A stretch of DNA of 64,000 nucleotides from Thermodesulforhabdaceae bacterium (GCA_037482015.1 JBBFKT010000003.1:54645-118644), one strand, 5' to 3'; shown: positions 26,480 to 35,450, counted from the first letter of the stretch. Numbers and translations are program-made. The notes: generated by a model not told the origin, from the letters alone.

Positions 26480-28561
26480 TTAGTTTTTTATGATGTTCTC
26501 TATCTCACCTAACCGAGAAAGCCTTCTGCTGATTTCTTCTTTAAGTGATTCAAGAGATTTTCTCATTTTTTCTTTTTTATCTATGATGTCATCAATTTCT
26601 TTTTTCCCTTCCTCCTTTCTTTTTTCCACCAAGGTGATTTCGTTATTTAATCTGCGCAGTCTCTCTTCAATTTCCTCTCTGAAGGTTCCCATGATAGCGT
26701 TTTCTAGTCCATCTAGAGATTTCGTTATCTTATCTATAAGAATTTGCTTAACCGAACCGGCTTGTTGGGACAGCACTTCGTTCACCTCGACATAAACGTT
26801 TTGTACTAGCTCATCCTTATCAAACCATCTCCGCCAACCTAAAAATCCGGTATCTATATTCAGCTTTACATTGAATTTTGCCACCTCTTTTTCCATGAAA
26901 TAATTAATGGTTCTCTCAATGCTGGAAACAATGGACTCCCTTAGTTTAACAGTAGTTTCGGTGCTTTCGCTTTTTTTAATGAAGTGGTCCAGTACCACTT
27001 CATTGAGGTCTTCCCTCAATTTATTAAATCCCTCTTGAACAGATTTTTTTGCTTTCTCCAGTGAATTACTGATCCTGTCCCTTATTTCAAAGGAAAATCT
27101 TCTCTTCATTGCTTCTTCTGAACTTATATCTTCTGATCTGACATTTATCTTTCCACAATTGAGTGTTGCGCGTTTCTCCAATTTCAGCTTGTGTTTTAAA
27201 AGTTCTTCTTTAATACTAACACGGAACTCTCTTCCTTCCAGTTCCATCTTTCTGAGATAGTCTCTCTTCTCGTTAAGTTCCTTCTCCAAAACTTCTAATC
27301 CTTTTCTGGCATTATCAAGTTCTTCGTCAATCTCTGCTATGTGGTCCTGAGCTTCCTTATGGAGATTCTTAAAGGTGGTTTTCAGGAAATTCAAAGCAAC
27401 AAATGTTATTATTTCCGACATGTTTTTAACGATGAGCTCATCGAGCTTACTTTCCAGCAAATCAATGCCACTTTGTTTGATCCACTCTTCAGGATCATCT
27501 CCCCACTTATTGGCCTTTGCTCGCTCTATGATGCTTTTATCTTTTTCCCTTATAAGACGTCCATTTTTTACTCTCATGCCCACAAGGTAGAGAGCGGCTG
27601 AAACCTCTATAATCCTGTTGGGATCAAAAATCCTGGCCATTTCCTTAGAAAGGCTATCACCATAACCAAAGTTTTTTGACGCCTCTAAAACTCTGGATGA
27701 TGCCTTTCTAAGCATTTCTTTGAGCCTTGTTCTTTCATCGGGCCTGAGCCGGTCAAGCTGGGTAACAGCAGTGACAACAGAGCTATGAGAAGCCTTTTCA
27801 ACAAATTCTGCAAGGTAATTTATATCCTTGCTGTCCATAAAACGTATACTGGGGGCTGTGCAGTAAAGGATAGCAACTGCTCTTTTGAGGAGTTCCCTGG
27901 TGGTATTTGATCTGGCTTCTATGGGATCATCCAACCCTGGGGTGTCCACTATATCTAGAGACCGCAAAATATCATGTTCAAGATACAGGGTTGCCTGTTT
28001 GACCACATAGCTGTACTTACCTCTTGATGAAACAAAGTCTTCAATTTCGTCCCATTCAACTTCTCTGGTGGTTCCGAGCACACTGTGAATTTCACTTCCA
28101 AGAGCATGCTCGGCAAAATTCACCATCTCTTGAGCCCATTTGCTGTCTTCCGTTCTAGACCTGGATTTTTCAACTATTTGCTCCCATTCTTCTGGAGAGT
28201 AGAATTCAACTTCGGCTTTTCGCTTGTTCCCCCACTTTATAATGGTAAGACGAGCTGTCTCCGGCGAAACACTTGTCGGCAGAACCTCATCCCTGAAGAA
28301 CAAAGCATTCATCAATGTCGTCTTTCCTGATTTTATCTGGCCGGCCATTGCAACAAGGGGCTTCTTTTCTCCCCCACAGTAACTTTCCAGGTCTTTTAAT
28401 CTTTCGAGGATATCCGGATTCTCGCCTGGTAGCTTTTTCCCCCTTTCATCAAAGATTGCTTTAACTTCCGGAGGGAACTCTCCCATTACCAGCTTTTTTA
28501 CTTCAAGTGCCAGTTCCATCAATTTTCTAGTTTTCTCAAAGGCTAAGCCATCACTGATCAT
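26480..28561 (-). CDS. Dynamin-like GTPase A with long coiled-coil stalk
   Basis: The ATG at 28561 is preferred over the GTG at 28585 because GGGAGG lies six bases upstream; this gives 693 residues. The P-loop is MAGQIKSGKTTLMNALFF, G2 falls in VSPETARLT, G3 is LDIVDTPGLDD and G4 is TAVTQLDRL. After the GTPase domain come long helices with strong coiled coil near residues 415-450 and at the C-terminus (EKRKEEGKKEIDDIIDKKEK). There is no clear transmembrane segment. It is the only intact GTPase of the three, is transcribed first after the DUF1232 gene and probably forms hetero-assemblies with B and C. Confidence 0.85.
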   Translation of the reverse strand: MISDGLAFEKTRKLMELALEVKKLVMGEFPPEVKAIFDERGKKLPGENPDILERLKDLESYCGGEKKPLVAMAGQIKSGKTTLMNALFFRDEVLPTSVSPETARLTIIKWGNKRKAEVEFYSPEEWEQIVEKSRSRTEDSKWAQEMVNFAEHALGSEIHSVLGTTREVEWDEIEDFVSSRGKYSYVVKQATLYLEHDILRSLDIVDTPGLDDPIEARSNTTRELLKRAVAILYCTAPSIRFMDSKDINYLAEFVEKASHSSVVTAVTQLDRLRPDERTRLKEMLRKASSRVLEASKNFGYGDSLSKEMARIFDPNRIIEVSAALYLVGMRVKNGRLIREKDKSIIERAKANKWGDDPEEWIKQSGIDLLESKLDELIVKNMSEIITFVALNFLKTTFKNLHKEAQDHIAEIDEELDNARKGLEVLEKELNEKRDYLRKMELEGREFRVSIKEELLKHKLKLEKRATLNCGKINVRSEDISSEEAMKRRFSFEIRDRISNSLEKAKKSVQEGFNKLREDLNEVVLDHFIKKSESTETTVKLRESIVSSIERTINYFMEKEVAKFNVKLNIDTGFLGWRRWFDKDELVQNVYVEVNEVLSQQAGSVKQILIDKITKSLDGLENAIMGTFREEIEERLRRLNNEITLVEKRKEEGKKEIDDIIDKKEKMRKSLESLKEEISRRLSRLGEIENIIKN

Positions 28562-28703
28562 AGATTTCCTCCCGGATAAATTCACTCGTATATGCTCTTT
28601 CCGTTTCCCAAAAATGTTCTAACGTAAAAGCAGCTCACCCAAAGGAATCTCCCTGCATTCCCATTGCTTTTCATCAGTTAAATAACGTCTAAATGGTAAG
28701 ATT

Positions 28704-29120
28704 TTATGCAAATAACTCGTCATATATCTCTTTAAATTCTCTGTCCTGTGTTGCCTTCCATTTGCAGTATTTTCTGAGATCTTCCCCTACCAGGTTCCAG
28801 GCGATAAACAACACACTGACGTCATCGGCAAACCCAGCAAGTGGAATAAAATCGGGGATTAAATCTACTGGGTTAATGACATAGAGCAAAACAAAGGCTA
28901 TAGAAGCTATTGTAAACCACGGAACATCTTTGTATCTATCATCCACAAAATCTTTCAACATATTCCACAAAAGCTTTAATTTCTTAATCTGCTTAGCCAG
29001 AAGACTTGATTTTTGTATTACATTGAAAAGTTCGCTTCCGCTGCTTGCGGCTCTGAAAACATCTTCCTGCGATATTTTTCCAACACCTTCTTCGAAATGC
29101 TTTTTGTAATCTTCTGCCAT
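28704..29120 (-). CDS. DUF1232 (YkvA family) membrane protein
   Basis: This 138-residue protein carries the DUF1232 signature in VPWFTIASIAFVLLYVINP followed by VDLIPDFIPLAGFADDVSVL, which forms a membrane hairpin. The N-terminal 70 residues are amphipathic helices. A GGAGG ribosome site lies seven bases before the ATG. It is the first gene of the minus-strand dynamin cluster, about 140 bases upstream of GTPase A. The family's biochemical function is not established; a link to membrane integrity is plausible from context. Confidence 0.82.
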   Translation of the reverse strand: MAEDYKKHFEEGVGKISQEDVFRAASSGSELFNVIQKSSLLAKQIKKLKLLWNMLKDFVDDRYKDVPWFTIASIAFVLLYVINPVDLIPDFIPLAGFADDVSVLFIAWNLVGEDLRKYCKWKATQDREFKEIYDELFA

Positions 29121-29487
29121 GGGACACCTCCAGCTTTTAGTGGTTATACCTGATAACCCTTACACTCAGGTTCTTTCCACAAGTTTTCAAAACATCCTTT
29201 CCCATACACGATCTCTCAGCCTCCTATCTGTATTACGGAACCAGAAACGATTTTTTCAAATCCTCAGGCATAAATTTTTTTCGAAAAGAGATTTTTTTGA
29301 TGACCCCTTAAGGAAAGGAACCGCGGAGCAAACCCGCGAGCCACTGTCTCGAGAGGGACGGCGTCCACACCGTCTCTTGTTTGACCTACCCGCTGATTCA
29401 ATTTCTCGCACAGCCCGGTGCGGACCATCACGCCGAGTTTAGTGAAAAGTGATCAGTTAGCCAGTCTGACCGTCCCTGCAGAAAATC
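29121..29487. other. Non-coding gap upstream of the coiled-coil nuclease gene
   Basis: No gene is supported. The stretch must hold the start of the minus-strand dynamin transcript. It contains GC-rich palindromic scraps (for example ACGGCGTCCACACCGTC near 29360-29378), but no clear repeat unit. Confidence 0.4.
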
Positions 29488-29542
29488 TTGTGGAAATACC
29501 ACAGATATCTGGCTATAAATTTTCTTGAGGTGAGGTTTGAAG
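29488..29542 (+). promoter_or_regulatory. Conserved promoter/leader of DUF3782-type gene, shared with the copy at 49060-49120
   Basis: The bases before the 29543 ATG closely match those before the paralogue at 49059 (minus strand). Shared blocks are TTGTGGAAAT, CAGATAT, TGGCTATAAA and TTTTGAGGTGAGG or TCTTGAGGTGAGG. TATAAA is a candidate -10 box and GAGGTGAGG holds the ribosome site. The conservation implies that the regulatory region was copied with the gene. Confidence 0.6.
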
Positions 29543-30202
29543 ATGATCAGTGGAGCATTTATCAGAAAGCTGGAAAGAGTCCCGCCAGATCTCAGGGACG
29601 TTTTGATTAGCCTTATAGAGGAAATTGAACGGCAAAGGGAGGAGTCCGTAACCAGAAGAGAGTTCAACGAGCTTAAGGAAATAGTTAGAGATCTGGCTGA
29701 AGCTCAGAAGAAAACCGAACAAAGGCTCAACGAACTTGCTGAAGCTCAGAAGAAAACCGAAGAAGAACTGAAGAAGCTTATTGGAGAACACAGGAAAACC
29801 AGAGAGGAAGTTGGCAAGCTTTCCCACTCTATTGGGTATATTCTCGAAGACCGGGCTTTTGTCCATCTACCACGATTGCTTAAGCGAGATGAGGGAATCG
29901 AAGTTGATGCTGAAGGGCTTAAAAGAGATTTCGTGGAAATTACGCCCGGGCGATATGAAGAAGTCAATATTCTCGGTAAGGGTTATAAAGGAGACAAGCC
30001 GGTTTGGATAATAGCCGAATGTAAAACTCAATTCAAAAAGAGGGATGTTGAAGACTTCCTTAAGAAACTTGCAAGAATAGAGCGGTTTTTCCCCGGAGAT
30101 CGCATACTTATTGCCGTAACCTATCAGACCCCGCCTCAAATACAGCAACTGCTGAGAGAAAAGGGCATAAGGCTTTACTTTTCGTATCAGTTTGGCTTTT
30201 AG
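29543..30202 (+). CDS. Coiled-coil PD-(D/E)XK protein (DUF3782-like), short-coil form
   Basis: The ATG at 29543 is chosen over the TTG at 29537 because it matches the MISG start of the paralogue; the product has 219 residues. The N-terminus is conserved (LERVPPDLRDVLISLIEEIE). Two 14-residue coiled-coil units (LAEAQKKTEQRLNE type) follow. The C-terminal 130 residues hold a nuclease-like motif: NILGKGYKGDKPVWIIAECK, where E-C-K and the upstream acidic residues fit a PD-(D/E)XK fold. Related proteins are common in thermophiles and cyanobacteria and their function is not known. The paralogue at 48091-49059 has nine units. Confidence 0.75.
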   Translation: MISGAFIRKLERVPPDLRDVLISLIEEIERQREESVTRREFNELKEIVRDLAEAQKKTEQRLNELAEAQKKTEEELKKLIGEHRKTREEVGKLSHSIGYILEDRAFVHLPRLLKRDEGIEVDAEGLKRDFVEITPGRYEEVNILGKGYKGDKPVWIIAECKTQFKKRDVEDFLKKLARIERFFPGDRILIAVTYQTPPQIQQLLREKGIRLYFSYQFGF

Positions 30203-30321
30203 TTTTGCTGTATTCTGTTGAAATTCTTATCATTTCTCCACCTTCGGTTGAGGATATTCTGAAAAACCACCGGGTATTTTAAAGGGGATGCTCGAAGGTC
30301 CGATTTTGACTTTGTGAGATC

Positions 30322-30606
30322 AGGGTGTTTCACCACAAAATTAGCTCACGGTGTCCTCGCCATCCGTTTTTCGAGAAGTTGAGTCGAATTTACGCTACTT
30401 CGCATTGATCACGAGAGCTTCGCAGACTCTAGCCCACTCGCCCTGCTCCGCACTCCCTCCCCGTTGACGGGGAGGGTTGGGGAGGGGTCCGGTTCTTGTC
30501 CATCGGTTCGCAGTTTCGCTCCACACTTCCTCCCCACACTCGGTCACCCTCGTGCAGTTGCGTTTCTATATTTCGCTACCCCATAAGGGAAATTCTAGAA
30601 CACCCT
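30322..30606. repeat. MITE-like element B, inverted relative to element A
   Basis: The ends read AGGGTGTT at 30322-30329 and AACACCCT at 30599-30606. Inside, 30452-30562 is the reverse complement of 18431-18540 with roughly 85-90 percent identity by eye (shared blocks GAGTGTGGGGAGGAAG and CGCAACTGCACGAGGGTGAC). The GC palindrome CCCTCCCCGTTGACGGGGA lies at 30455-30473. It has no coding capacity. The preceding 30203-30321 shows no gene. Confidence 0.65.
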
Positions 30607-30617
30607 TTCAGCTTCGG

Positions 30618-30647
30618 TTGACAGGACATAAATACTTCCAGTATAGT
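30618..30647 (+). promoter_or_regulatory. Sigma-70-type promoter of the sigma/anti-sigma/protease cluster
   Basis: A -35 box TTGACA at 30618-30623 and a -10 box TATAGT at 30642-30647 are separated by 18 bases. The pair lies 55 bases before the 30703 start, immediately after MITE-like element B. The match is close to consensus, so basal expression by the housekeeping sigma factor is likely. Confidence 0.7.
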
Positions 30648-30702
30648 AAAATTTACCATGGTCAAGGTCAGGTGTAATAACCCCTCGCAAGAGAGGGTAG
30701 CT

Positions 30703-31134
30703 ATGTCTTACAGCGATCAAATCTGGGGGAAACCCGAACCCCCCATAGAAATCCTGGGTGAATCTATAAAACATTTAGGAGTTGCTCACTGGACACATCG
30801 AATGATGTTTGCCGGCTTCCAGGATTGGCTTCTCAGAAAATATACCCGAACCTTCCCCGTCACCATAAAAAATAAAAAATCATGGCATCCTATATTCGTG
30901 CTCAAAGCTTACCCTTCCTATGCCCACAAAGTCTGCCCATGCACGTCGAAATATAAGCCGAAAACACCCTACATCCGTGCAGGATGTGTCCTGGAACACA
31001 CGGGAAAAACCCTCACCAGGACGTCCTTCATTCTTGAAAAGCTCTCTTTTAATATACCCGAAGACGCAAAAGTTATCGATGAACTCAAATATACAGGGCG
31101 AGTGCCGGAAGAGTGCATTAAGAAAAACTCTTAA
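30703..31134 (+). CDS. Hypothetical protein, possible MazF/PemK-like fold
   Basis: The ATG at 30703 follows GAGAGGG and is preferred over the 30658 ATG; the product has 143 residues. It shows a weak MazF/PemK-like pattern: HPIFVLKAYPSYAHKVCPCT, then SK, a strand with R-x-G, then TSFILEKL and a closing GRVPEECI. Three cysteines lie in the middle. It is the first gene after the promoter and lies 23 bases before the sigma-factor start, so it is probably the upstream member of that operon. I do not recognise a family with certainty. Confidence 0.5.
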   Translation: MSYSDQIWGKPEPPIEILGESIKHLGVAHWTHRMMFAGFQDWLLRKYTRTFPVTIKNKKSWHPIFVLKAYPSYAHKVCPCTSKYKPKTPYIRAGCVLEHTGKTLTRTSFILEKLSFNIPEDAKVIDELKYTGRVPEECIKKNS

Positions 31135-31157
31135 CCACCAGAATGTCGAGGATCCAA

Positions 31158-32174
31158 ATGGATTGGGAAGACTGGTTAAATTCCGAAGAATCCCAAAAAA
31201 TACTAAGAAAATGCGCTCACAAAATAATGCGAAAAATACAAACATCCAGCCTGGTTTATCTTTTCTCAAATGAACTTGATTCCACCGACGAAATCGTTTC
31301 TGAACTCTGGCTCTATTTAAAATCACATGCAAAACTCTGGGACTCAAAAAAACTCCTTTTATTGCTCGAAAACGGTGAACGATGCCTCATCTTATGGATT
31401 GTCAATAAGTTTATCTTACACCTTCAAGACAAGATGAGATCACATGAGTTATCTCCTGAAGCGTATTTTTACCTGAGACTGAGGCGCGTCCTTTCTTCTC
31501 ACGATGGAATATCAACAGCAGGATTCAGGGGTAAAACTTTTTACTGTTGCAATAATTCCCTGCCTTATAGCCCTGAAAATACTTACATTCCGGAACAAAG
31601 TGATTTTTCCAGCTTTGGTTTCCCTGAAGACATATCTCAGGAAAACATCTTCGACAAAGAATCCATCATTACTGTTGCTAAACATTTCTGGTATGAGGTT
31701 GCAAAAAAAGTATCCCGACCCGTGTGGATACCTCTGAGGAACCTTAAAGATTACATAAAGACTTTCATAGTTATCCCGACAAATATCGCTCTTGAAGAAG
31801 TTTCAAATTCATTAAAAGAAACTCTGAAAAACGATGACTGGCACACAAACTATATCCTGACAGAAAAAGAGTTAACAATCGGATTAACGGGTGTTAACAT
31901 TAGAAGCCTTGCAGAAACATGCGCTATACACCTGGATGAAAAGGAAAGAGAAGTTCTTGTAAGGCTAAACATAGAAAAACAAACACTTGAAACGGTGGCA
32001 AAAGCCATGGGTTATTCGAGAGCGTCAGCCGTTGCTTACATAAGAAACAAAGCATTCAGAAAGATTAAGGAGTTTTGTATTGCCGAATCTCTCCTGTCCC
32101 CACCAGATCTGGATCAGGAAATTTTGGACGAATTCATAGAAAATCTTTTTGACGTTTGTAAAAAGTCCTTTTGA
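31158..32174 (+). CDS. Sigma-70 family (ECF-like) RNA polymerase sigma factor
   Basis: The ATG at 31158 has GAGG six bases upstream and is preferred over 31143; the product has 338 residues. A sigma region-2-like helix set lies at residues about 10-110 (LDSTDEIVSELWLYLKSHAK). A long linker follows. Region 4 is clear near residues 265-310: LDEKEREVLVRLNIEKQTLE followed by TVAKAMGYSRASAVAYIRNK, a helix-turn-helix for -35 recognition. The next gene encodes a zinc-finger anti-sigma-like protein and the third a Lon-like protease. This arrangement suggests regulated proteolytic release of the sigma factor. Confidence 0.72.
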   Translation: MDWEDWLNSEESQKILRKCAHKIMRKIQTSSLVYLFSNELDSTDEIVSELWLYLKSHAKLWDSKKLLLLLENGERCLILWIVNKFILHLQDKMRSHELSPEAYFYLRLRRVLSSHDGISTAGFRGKTFYCCNNSLPYSPENTYIPEQSDFSSFGFPEDISQENIFDKESIITVAKHFWYEVAKKVSRPVWIPLRNLKDYIKTFIVIPTNIALEEVSNSLKETLKNDDWHTNYILTEKELTIGLTGVNIRSLAETCAIHLDEKEREVLVRLNIEKQTLETVAKAMGYSRASAVAYIRNKAFRKIKEFCIAESLLSPPDLDQEILDEFIENLFDVCKKSF

Positions 32175-32256
32175 TGACCGTATAGAAAAGTGAAGGCAAC
32201 TTTAGCACCCGAGAAGTCTGGTAAAAAAAACGATAAAATAAAGTTTGGAGCTGAGA

Positions 32257-33312
32257 ATGGTTCTTCTTGAGAACGCCCTTGAATTGAAATTGTCTCTGAG
32301 ATTCATGCGGCAGTTGAGATTCTGCCCGCCTCCAGGAAAAGTCTCTCAGGAACACTTAAAAAGATGTCCTTATTGCCAGGAGTTCTACGACGGCGAAGTT
32401 GATTTGCTTTCTGAAGACCAGACTGTATCGTCCCCAGTATCCCATATTGTAGTCCCATCACCCGGCCAAATATGGAAAACCGCCGAAGAACTTTCTGGCT
32501 ATGATGAAGATTACCGTTACCATAACCCGGCATTAGTCCTGATTACCGAAATCATTGACGAAAAAATCGTCAGAGTAGCCCTTGTTCATCTGGAAGAATG
32601 TCTGGCTTTTGAAGGAGACGTGGAAGTGGCTCCCAGCGTTTTTGCCGAAATGTGGAATACCTTCCCTCTTCCGGTAAAATATCTGGGAAAATACATAACT
32701 TCTGTTACTTTGCCTCCCGTAATCCATTTTGCCGATCTAGCAGAACCGCCAACCCTGGTTCATTACTACTTTCGTAAAATGGAAGCGGAAGTTGCTTTCT
32801 ATTTCGTGGTAAAAACCTGGTACGAAATTATCGAAGAATATGACCAGGACGTGGCAGACTTAATAACATCTCAGGAAGATTATTTCACGGTTGAGGGCGC
32901 AGAACTTCCAGAAAATATACCCGACATTCTGGACAGATTAGCTTTAGCATCGCCCTGGGATTCATCCATGGCTATGGCTGCGGCAGACCGCAGCGAAGAA
33001 CTAATATCCGTCAACGTGGCTGTAGTCTCAGACGCAAAAATTTCTCTCAGAACGGCGCTAGGCTACATAAATTTTCGACACGATGACGAAAAGGGGCTGA
33101 TAATAGGAGGACGAGTCATAGGCAAATTTTCTTCCGATGCGGCTATTCATGCTTTGTGGAAGCATCGAGACACGGGAGAGATTCTTGCCAGAGCAGAACT
33201 GGCGTCTTTTGATCCTGAGGATGGCTTCTTCAGGCTGGTTTTTCCTCCCCTTACCTACGATGATAGAAAAAACGGAACCATCGCCCTGCTGGTATGCACT
33301 CGCAAAACTTAA
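32257..33312 (+). CDS. Zinc-finger (zf-HC2-like) anti-sigma candidate with large C-terminal domain
   Basis: The ATG at 32257 has GGAG upstream and replaces the TTG at 32245; the product has 351 residues. The N-terminus has an anti-sigma zinc motif: a first cysteine in RFCPPPG, then EHLKRCPYC, the H-x3-C-x2-C pattern of zf-HC2 anti-sigma factors. A segment beginning PSPGQIWKTAEEL looks like a PemK-type SH3 barrel. The rest is unassigned and ends in a beta-rich region (GRVIGKFSSDAAIH). There is no membrane helix, so it should be cytosolic. It overlaps the protease gene by 19 bases, which suggests coupled translation and a direct link; it is the obvious candidate substrate. Confidence 0.65.
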   Translation: MVLLENALELKLSLRFMRQLRFCPPPGKVSQEHLKRCPYCQEFYDGEVDLLSEDQTVSSPVSHIVVPSPGQIWKTAEELSGYDEDYRYHNPALVLITEIIDEKIVRVALVHLEECLAFEGDVEVAPSVFAEMWNTFPLPVKYLGKYITSVTLPPVIHFADLAEPPTLVHYYFRKMEAEVAFYFVVKTWYEIIEEYDQDVADLITSQEDYFTVEGAELPENIPDILDRLALASPWDSSMAMAAADRSEELISVNVAVVSDAKISLRTALGYINFRHDDEKGLIIGGRVIGKFSSDAAIHALWKHRDTGEILARAELASFDPEDGFFRLVFPPLTYDDRKNGTIALLVCTRKT

Positions 33313-35450
33313 CAAGCTGGTCTCTTCGTGAACTTTTAATCTGGAATAAATGGCATGCCCTTGAAGAAAGACTCAGGACATCCTGTATAACTCCTTACAA
33401 CTGGCGCTGGGAAGAAGACGCTGAACGATTTGAAGATGTTGTATATAAATGCAGGAAATCACTAAATCCCGGGTCATGGCAATTTCTTCAAGAAATAATC
33501 GCAGCCGCATTGCTTACAAAAGTTGCTGTCCTGGACAGCTCCATCACAAATGAGCTTATTGTTTCTGCTCTCCATGATCAATCCGTTACAGAAGACAAAA
33601 TTGAAGACGCTAAATGGAGTGTTGTGTCGTGGGTAATGATATTTCCCCATGAGCCAGGAAAACTAAAAGGCCGAATAGGCAAAGCTCTGGTTGGTGTTTC
33701 CGATGATGTCCCGCTTACGGATCTTCCACCATGGTTTTACTCGGTTTGCGACAGTAAAGCCGCAAGGTCTGTTCAAAACGCCATAAAACTTGTTCGCAAA
33801 AATATTTCCCACCATATATTATTTCGCCCTTTGCTGATGGATCATGACAGCACTCAGATATGTGGGGCTTCTCTGGGGCTTGCTGTCTGCGCTGGAGCCA
33901 TCTGTGCAAGAGATCAAATAAAAGCCGATCAAAGGTTTGCCTTTTCGGGAGGCGTTACCGAATCTGGCGAATTTACCGAACCGGGTTACATCAGAGACAA
34001 GGCTCTAACAGCAAAAGTCAATGGATTTAAAGCTCTCATCTGTGGATCCGGCGCTGGTGCGAAAAGGTCTTACTTCAAGGATGGAGTGGAAATCATCCCT
34101 GTTTCGAGACCCGAAGACATTGAATGGGTTCTGCTCTTCTCCACTCCCTACATGCCAGGCGATGGAAATAAAGCTATCAACATGGCTAAAATCATGTCTG
34201 AACCAGACATTCTTGCTATGAAGGTAGAAAAAATAGATCTTACTGTTGTGCGATCGCCTTTGTTTTCCTCCGGGTATCTGAAAACTGTCGAAAGAATTAT
34301 GGAATCCCCGAAAAATGCTGAACTTTTTGCCAGAAACCTGGCGGACTTTTGCAGCAGTCGTGGTTATGATCCTGATATCTGGGAATATCTCATTAAGCCT
34401 CTGGACGCTCTATTAGCAAAAAACCTAGACCATATAACCCCTGTGGCCGTCTGGCACATAGCTGTGACTGGCTGGACCTGTGCCGATGCGGAAGGGTCAC
34501 ATAAGGATGCGGGAAAGTGGCAATCTCTGGCGAGACACGCTTTGAATATAATCTCTCGGAGACAGGAGGGACTCGAATGCATTGCTGACTATCAAAACAG
34601 GCTATTTGTTCACTGTCGCCATCTATCTTTTCATTTTGAAGAAAAATTACCGGAAAGCTTTTCTGAAGTATTAAGCAAGCTAGAGGGCTTATATCGAATA
34701 GCAAACTACGAAGTCTATCCAGTTCTTGGCAGAATGTATGGAACGGTTGCCCAGAACCATGGATTTTGCGGACCTTCATATTTAAACAAATTACAGGAAT
34801 ATGTTCACAGAGCTCAAAAAGCCTTTGGAGAAGGCAGGGTTGAAGACTTCAGGGAAGACTGGCGCAGGGAGTTCAACTACCTTGTTTATGGATATCTTGA
34901 TGCGGAACTGTTAAAGGATGCCGAAGAGACTTTAAAAATTTACCTTGAAACATCCAGTCTTAAGGACCTGGATTTTTCTAATATGGGGCGTTATGAAACT
35001 GCCGCTTTGATTCGCTTTGCTGCCGATACGGGAGCAGATTCGATATTGCACATGGAGGCTGTGACGAGGTTTTTGAACGAGCAGAAGGCGGTTCATCCTT
35101 ACCAACTCATCCTTTTTAATTCAGGAAGGCTTTTGAAAGAAAGAGACCTCAAAAGAGCGGTCTGGAAGAAATCTCTGGACGTGGCCTGTAAACTGAAGGG
35201 AGCTCGGCGAGTCCTCGGGCTATTACCTCTTTCAGCCATGTATGTGGAGGAACTGGCATCGGAAGAAGAAATCCTCAAAGGATTTCAGCATATATTTAAC
35301 GAAGCTAGATCCATAAAAGGATTTAATCTGAATCACTTTGGCGGAATTTTAAGTGATAGTGCCATATTTTCAGATTTTTCTTCCCTGGGAGAGGCCCTGA
35401 CAAACCTCTGGAACAATCGACACCGTATTTTTCCATTCACTTACAGATAA
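33294..35450 (+). CDS. Lon-like (S16) serine protease with helical C-terminal region
   Basis: A 718-residue protein without an ATPase domain. Residues about 180-290 match the Lon proteolytic domain: QICGASLGLAVCAGAICARD carries the nucleophile serine (Lon has GPSAG here), and FSGGVTESGEFTEPGYIRDK followed by ALTAKVNGFKALI carries the lysine of the Ser-Lys dyad. The C-terminal 420 residues are helical and repeat-like, and I see no SAVED or CARF motif. It is the last gene of the sigma/anti-sigma set, 14 bases before the CRISPR array's degenerate repeat. By analogy with CalpL-CalpT-CalpS it could cleave the anti-sigma protein on a signal. Confidence 0.7.
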   Translation: MHSQNLTSWSLRELLIWNKWHALEERLRTSCITPYNWRWEEDAERFEDVVYKCRKSLNPGSWQFLQEIIAAALLTKVAVLDSSITNELIVSALHDQSVTEDKIEDAKWSVVSWVMIFPHEPGKLKGRIGKALVGVSDDVPLTDLPPWFYSVCDSKAARSVQNAIKLVRKNISHHILFRPLLMDHDSTQICGASLGLAVCAGAICARDQIKADQRFAFSGGVTESGEFTEPGYIRDKALTAKVNGFKALICGSGAGAKRSYFKDGVEIIPVSRPEDIEWVLLFSTPYMPGDGNKAINMAKIMSEPDILAMKVEKIDLTVVRSPLFSSGYLKTVERIMESPKNAELFARNLADFCSSRGYDPDIWEYLIKPLDALLAKNLDHITPVAVWHIAVTGWTCADAEGSHKDAGKWQSLARHALNIISRRQEGLECIADYQNRLFVHCRHLSFHFEEKLPESFSEVLSKLEGLYRIANYEVYPVLGRMYGTVAQNHGFCGPSYLNKLQEYVHRAQKAFGEGRVEDFREDWRREFNYLVYGYLDAELLKDAEETLKIYLETSSLKDLDFSNMGRYETAALIRFAADTGADSILHMEAVTRFLNEQKAVHPYQLILFNSGRLLKERDLKRAVWKKSLDVACKLKGARRVLGLLPLSAMYVEELASEEEILKGFQHIFNEARSIKGFNLNHFGGILSDSAIFSDFSSLGEALTNLWNNRHRIFPFTYR

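Noticed and set aside
29121-29442. 107-residue plus-strand frame upstream of the coiled-coil gene
   Set aside because: Composition is not protein-like and there is no ribosome site; it overlaps the expected promoter of the dynamin cluster.
33294-35450. SAVED or CARF sensor in the Lon-like protein
   Set aside because: No SAVED or CARF motif could be seen; the C-terminal part reads as helical repeats.
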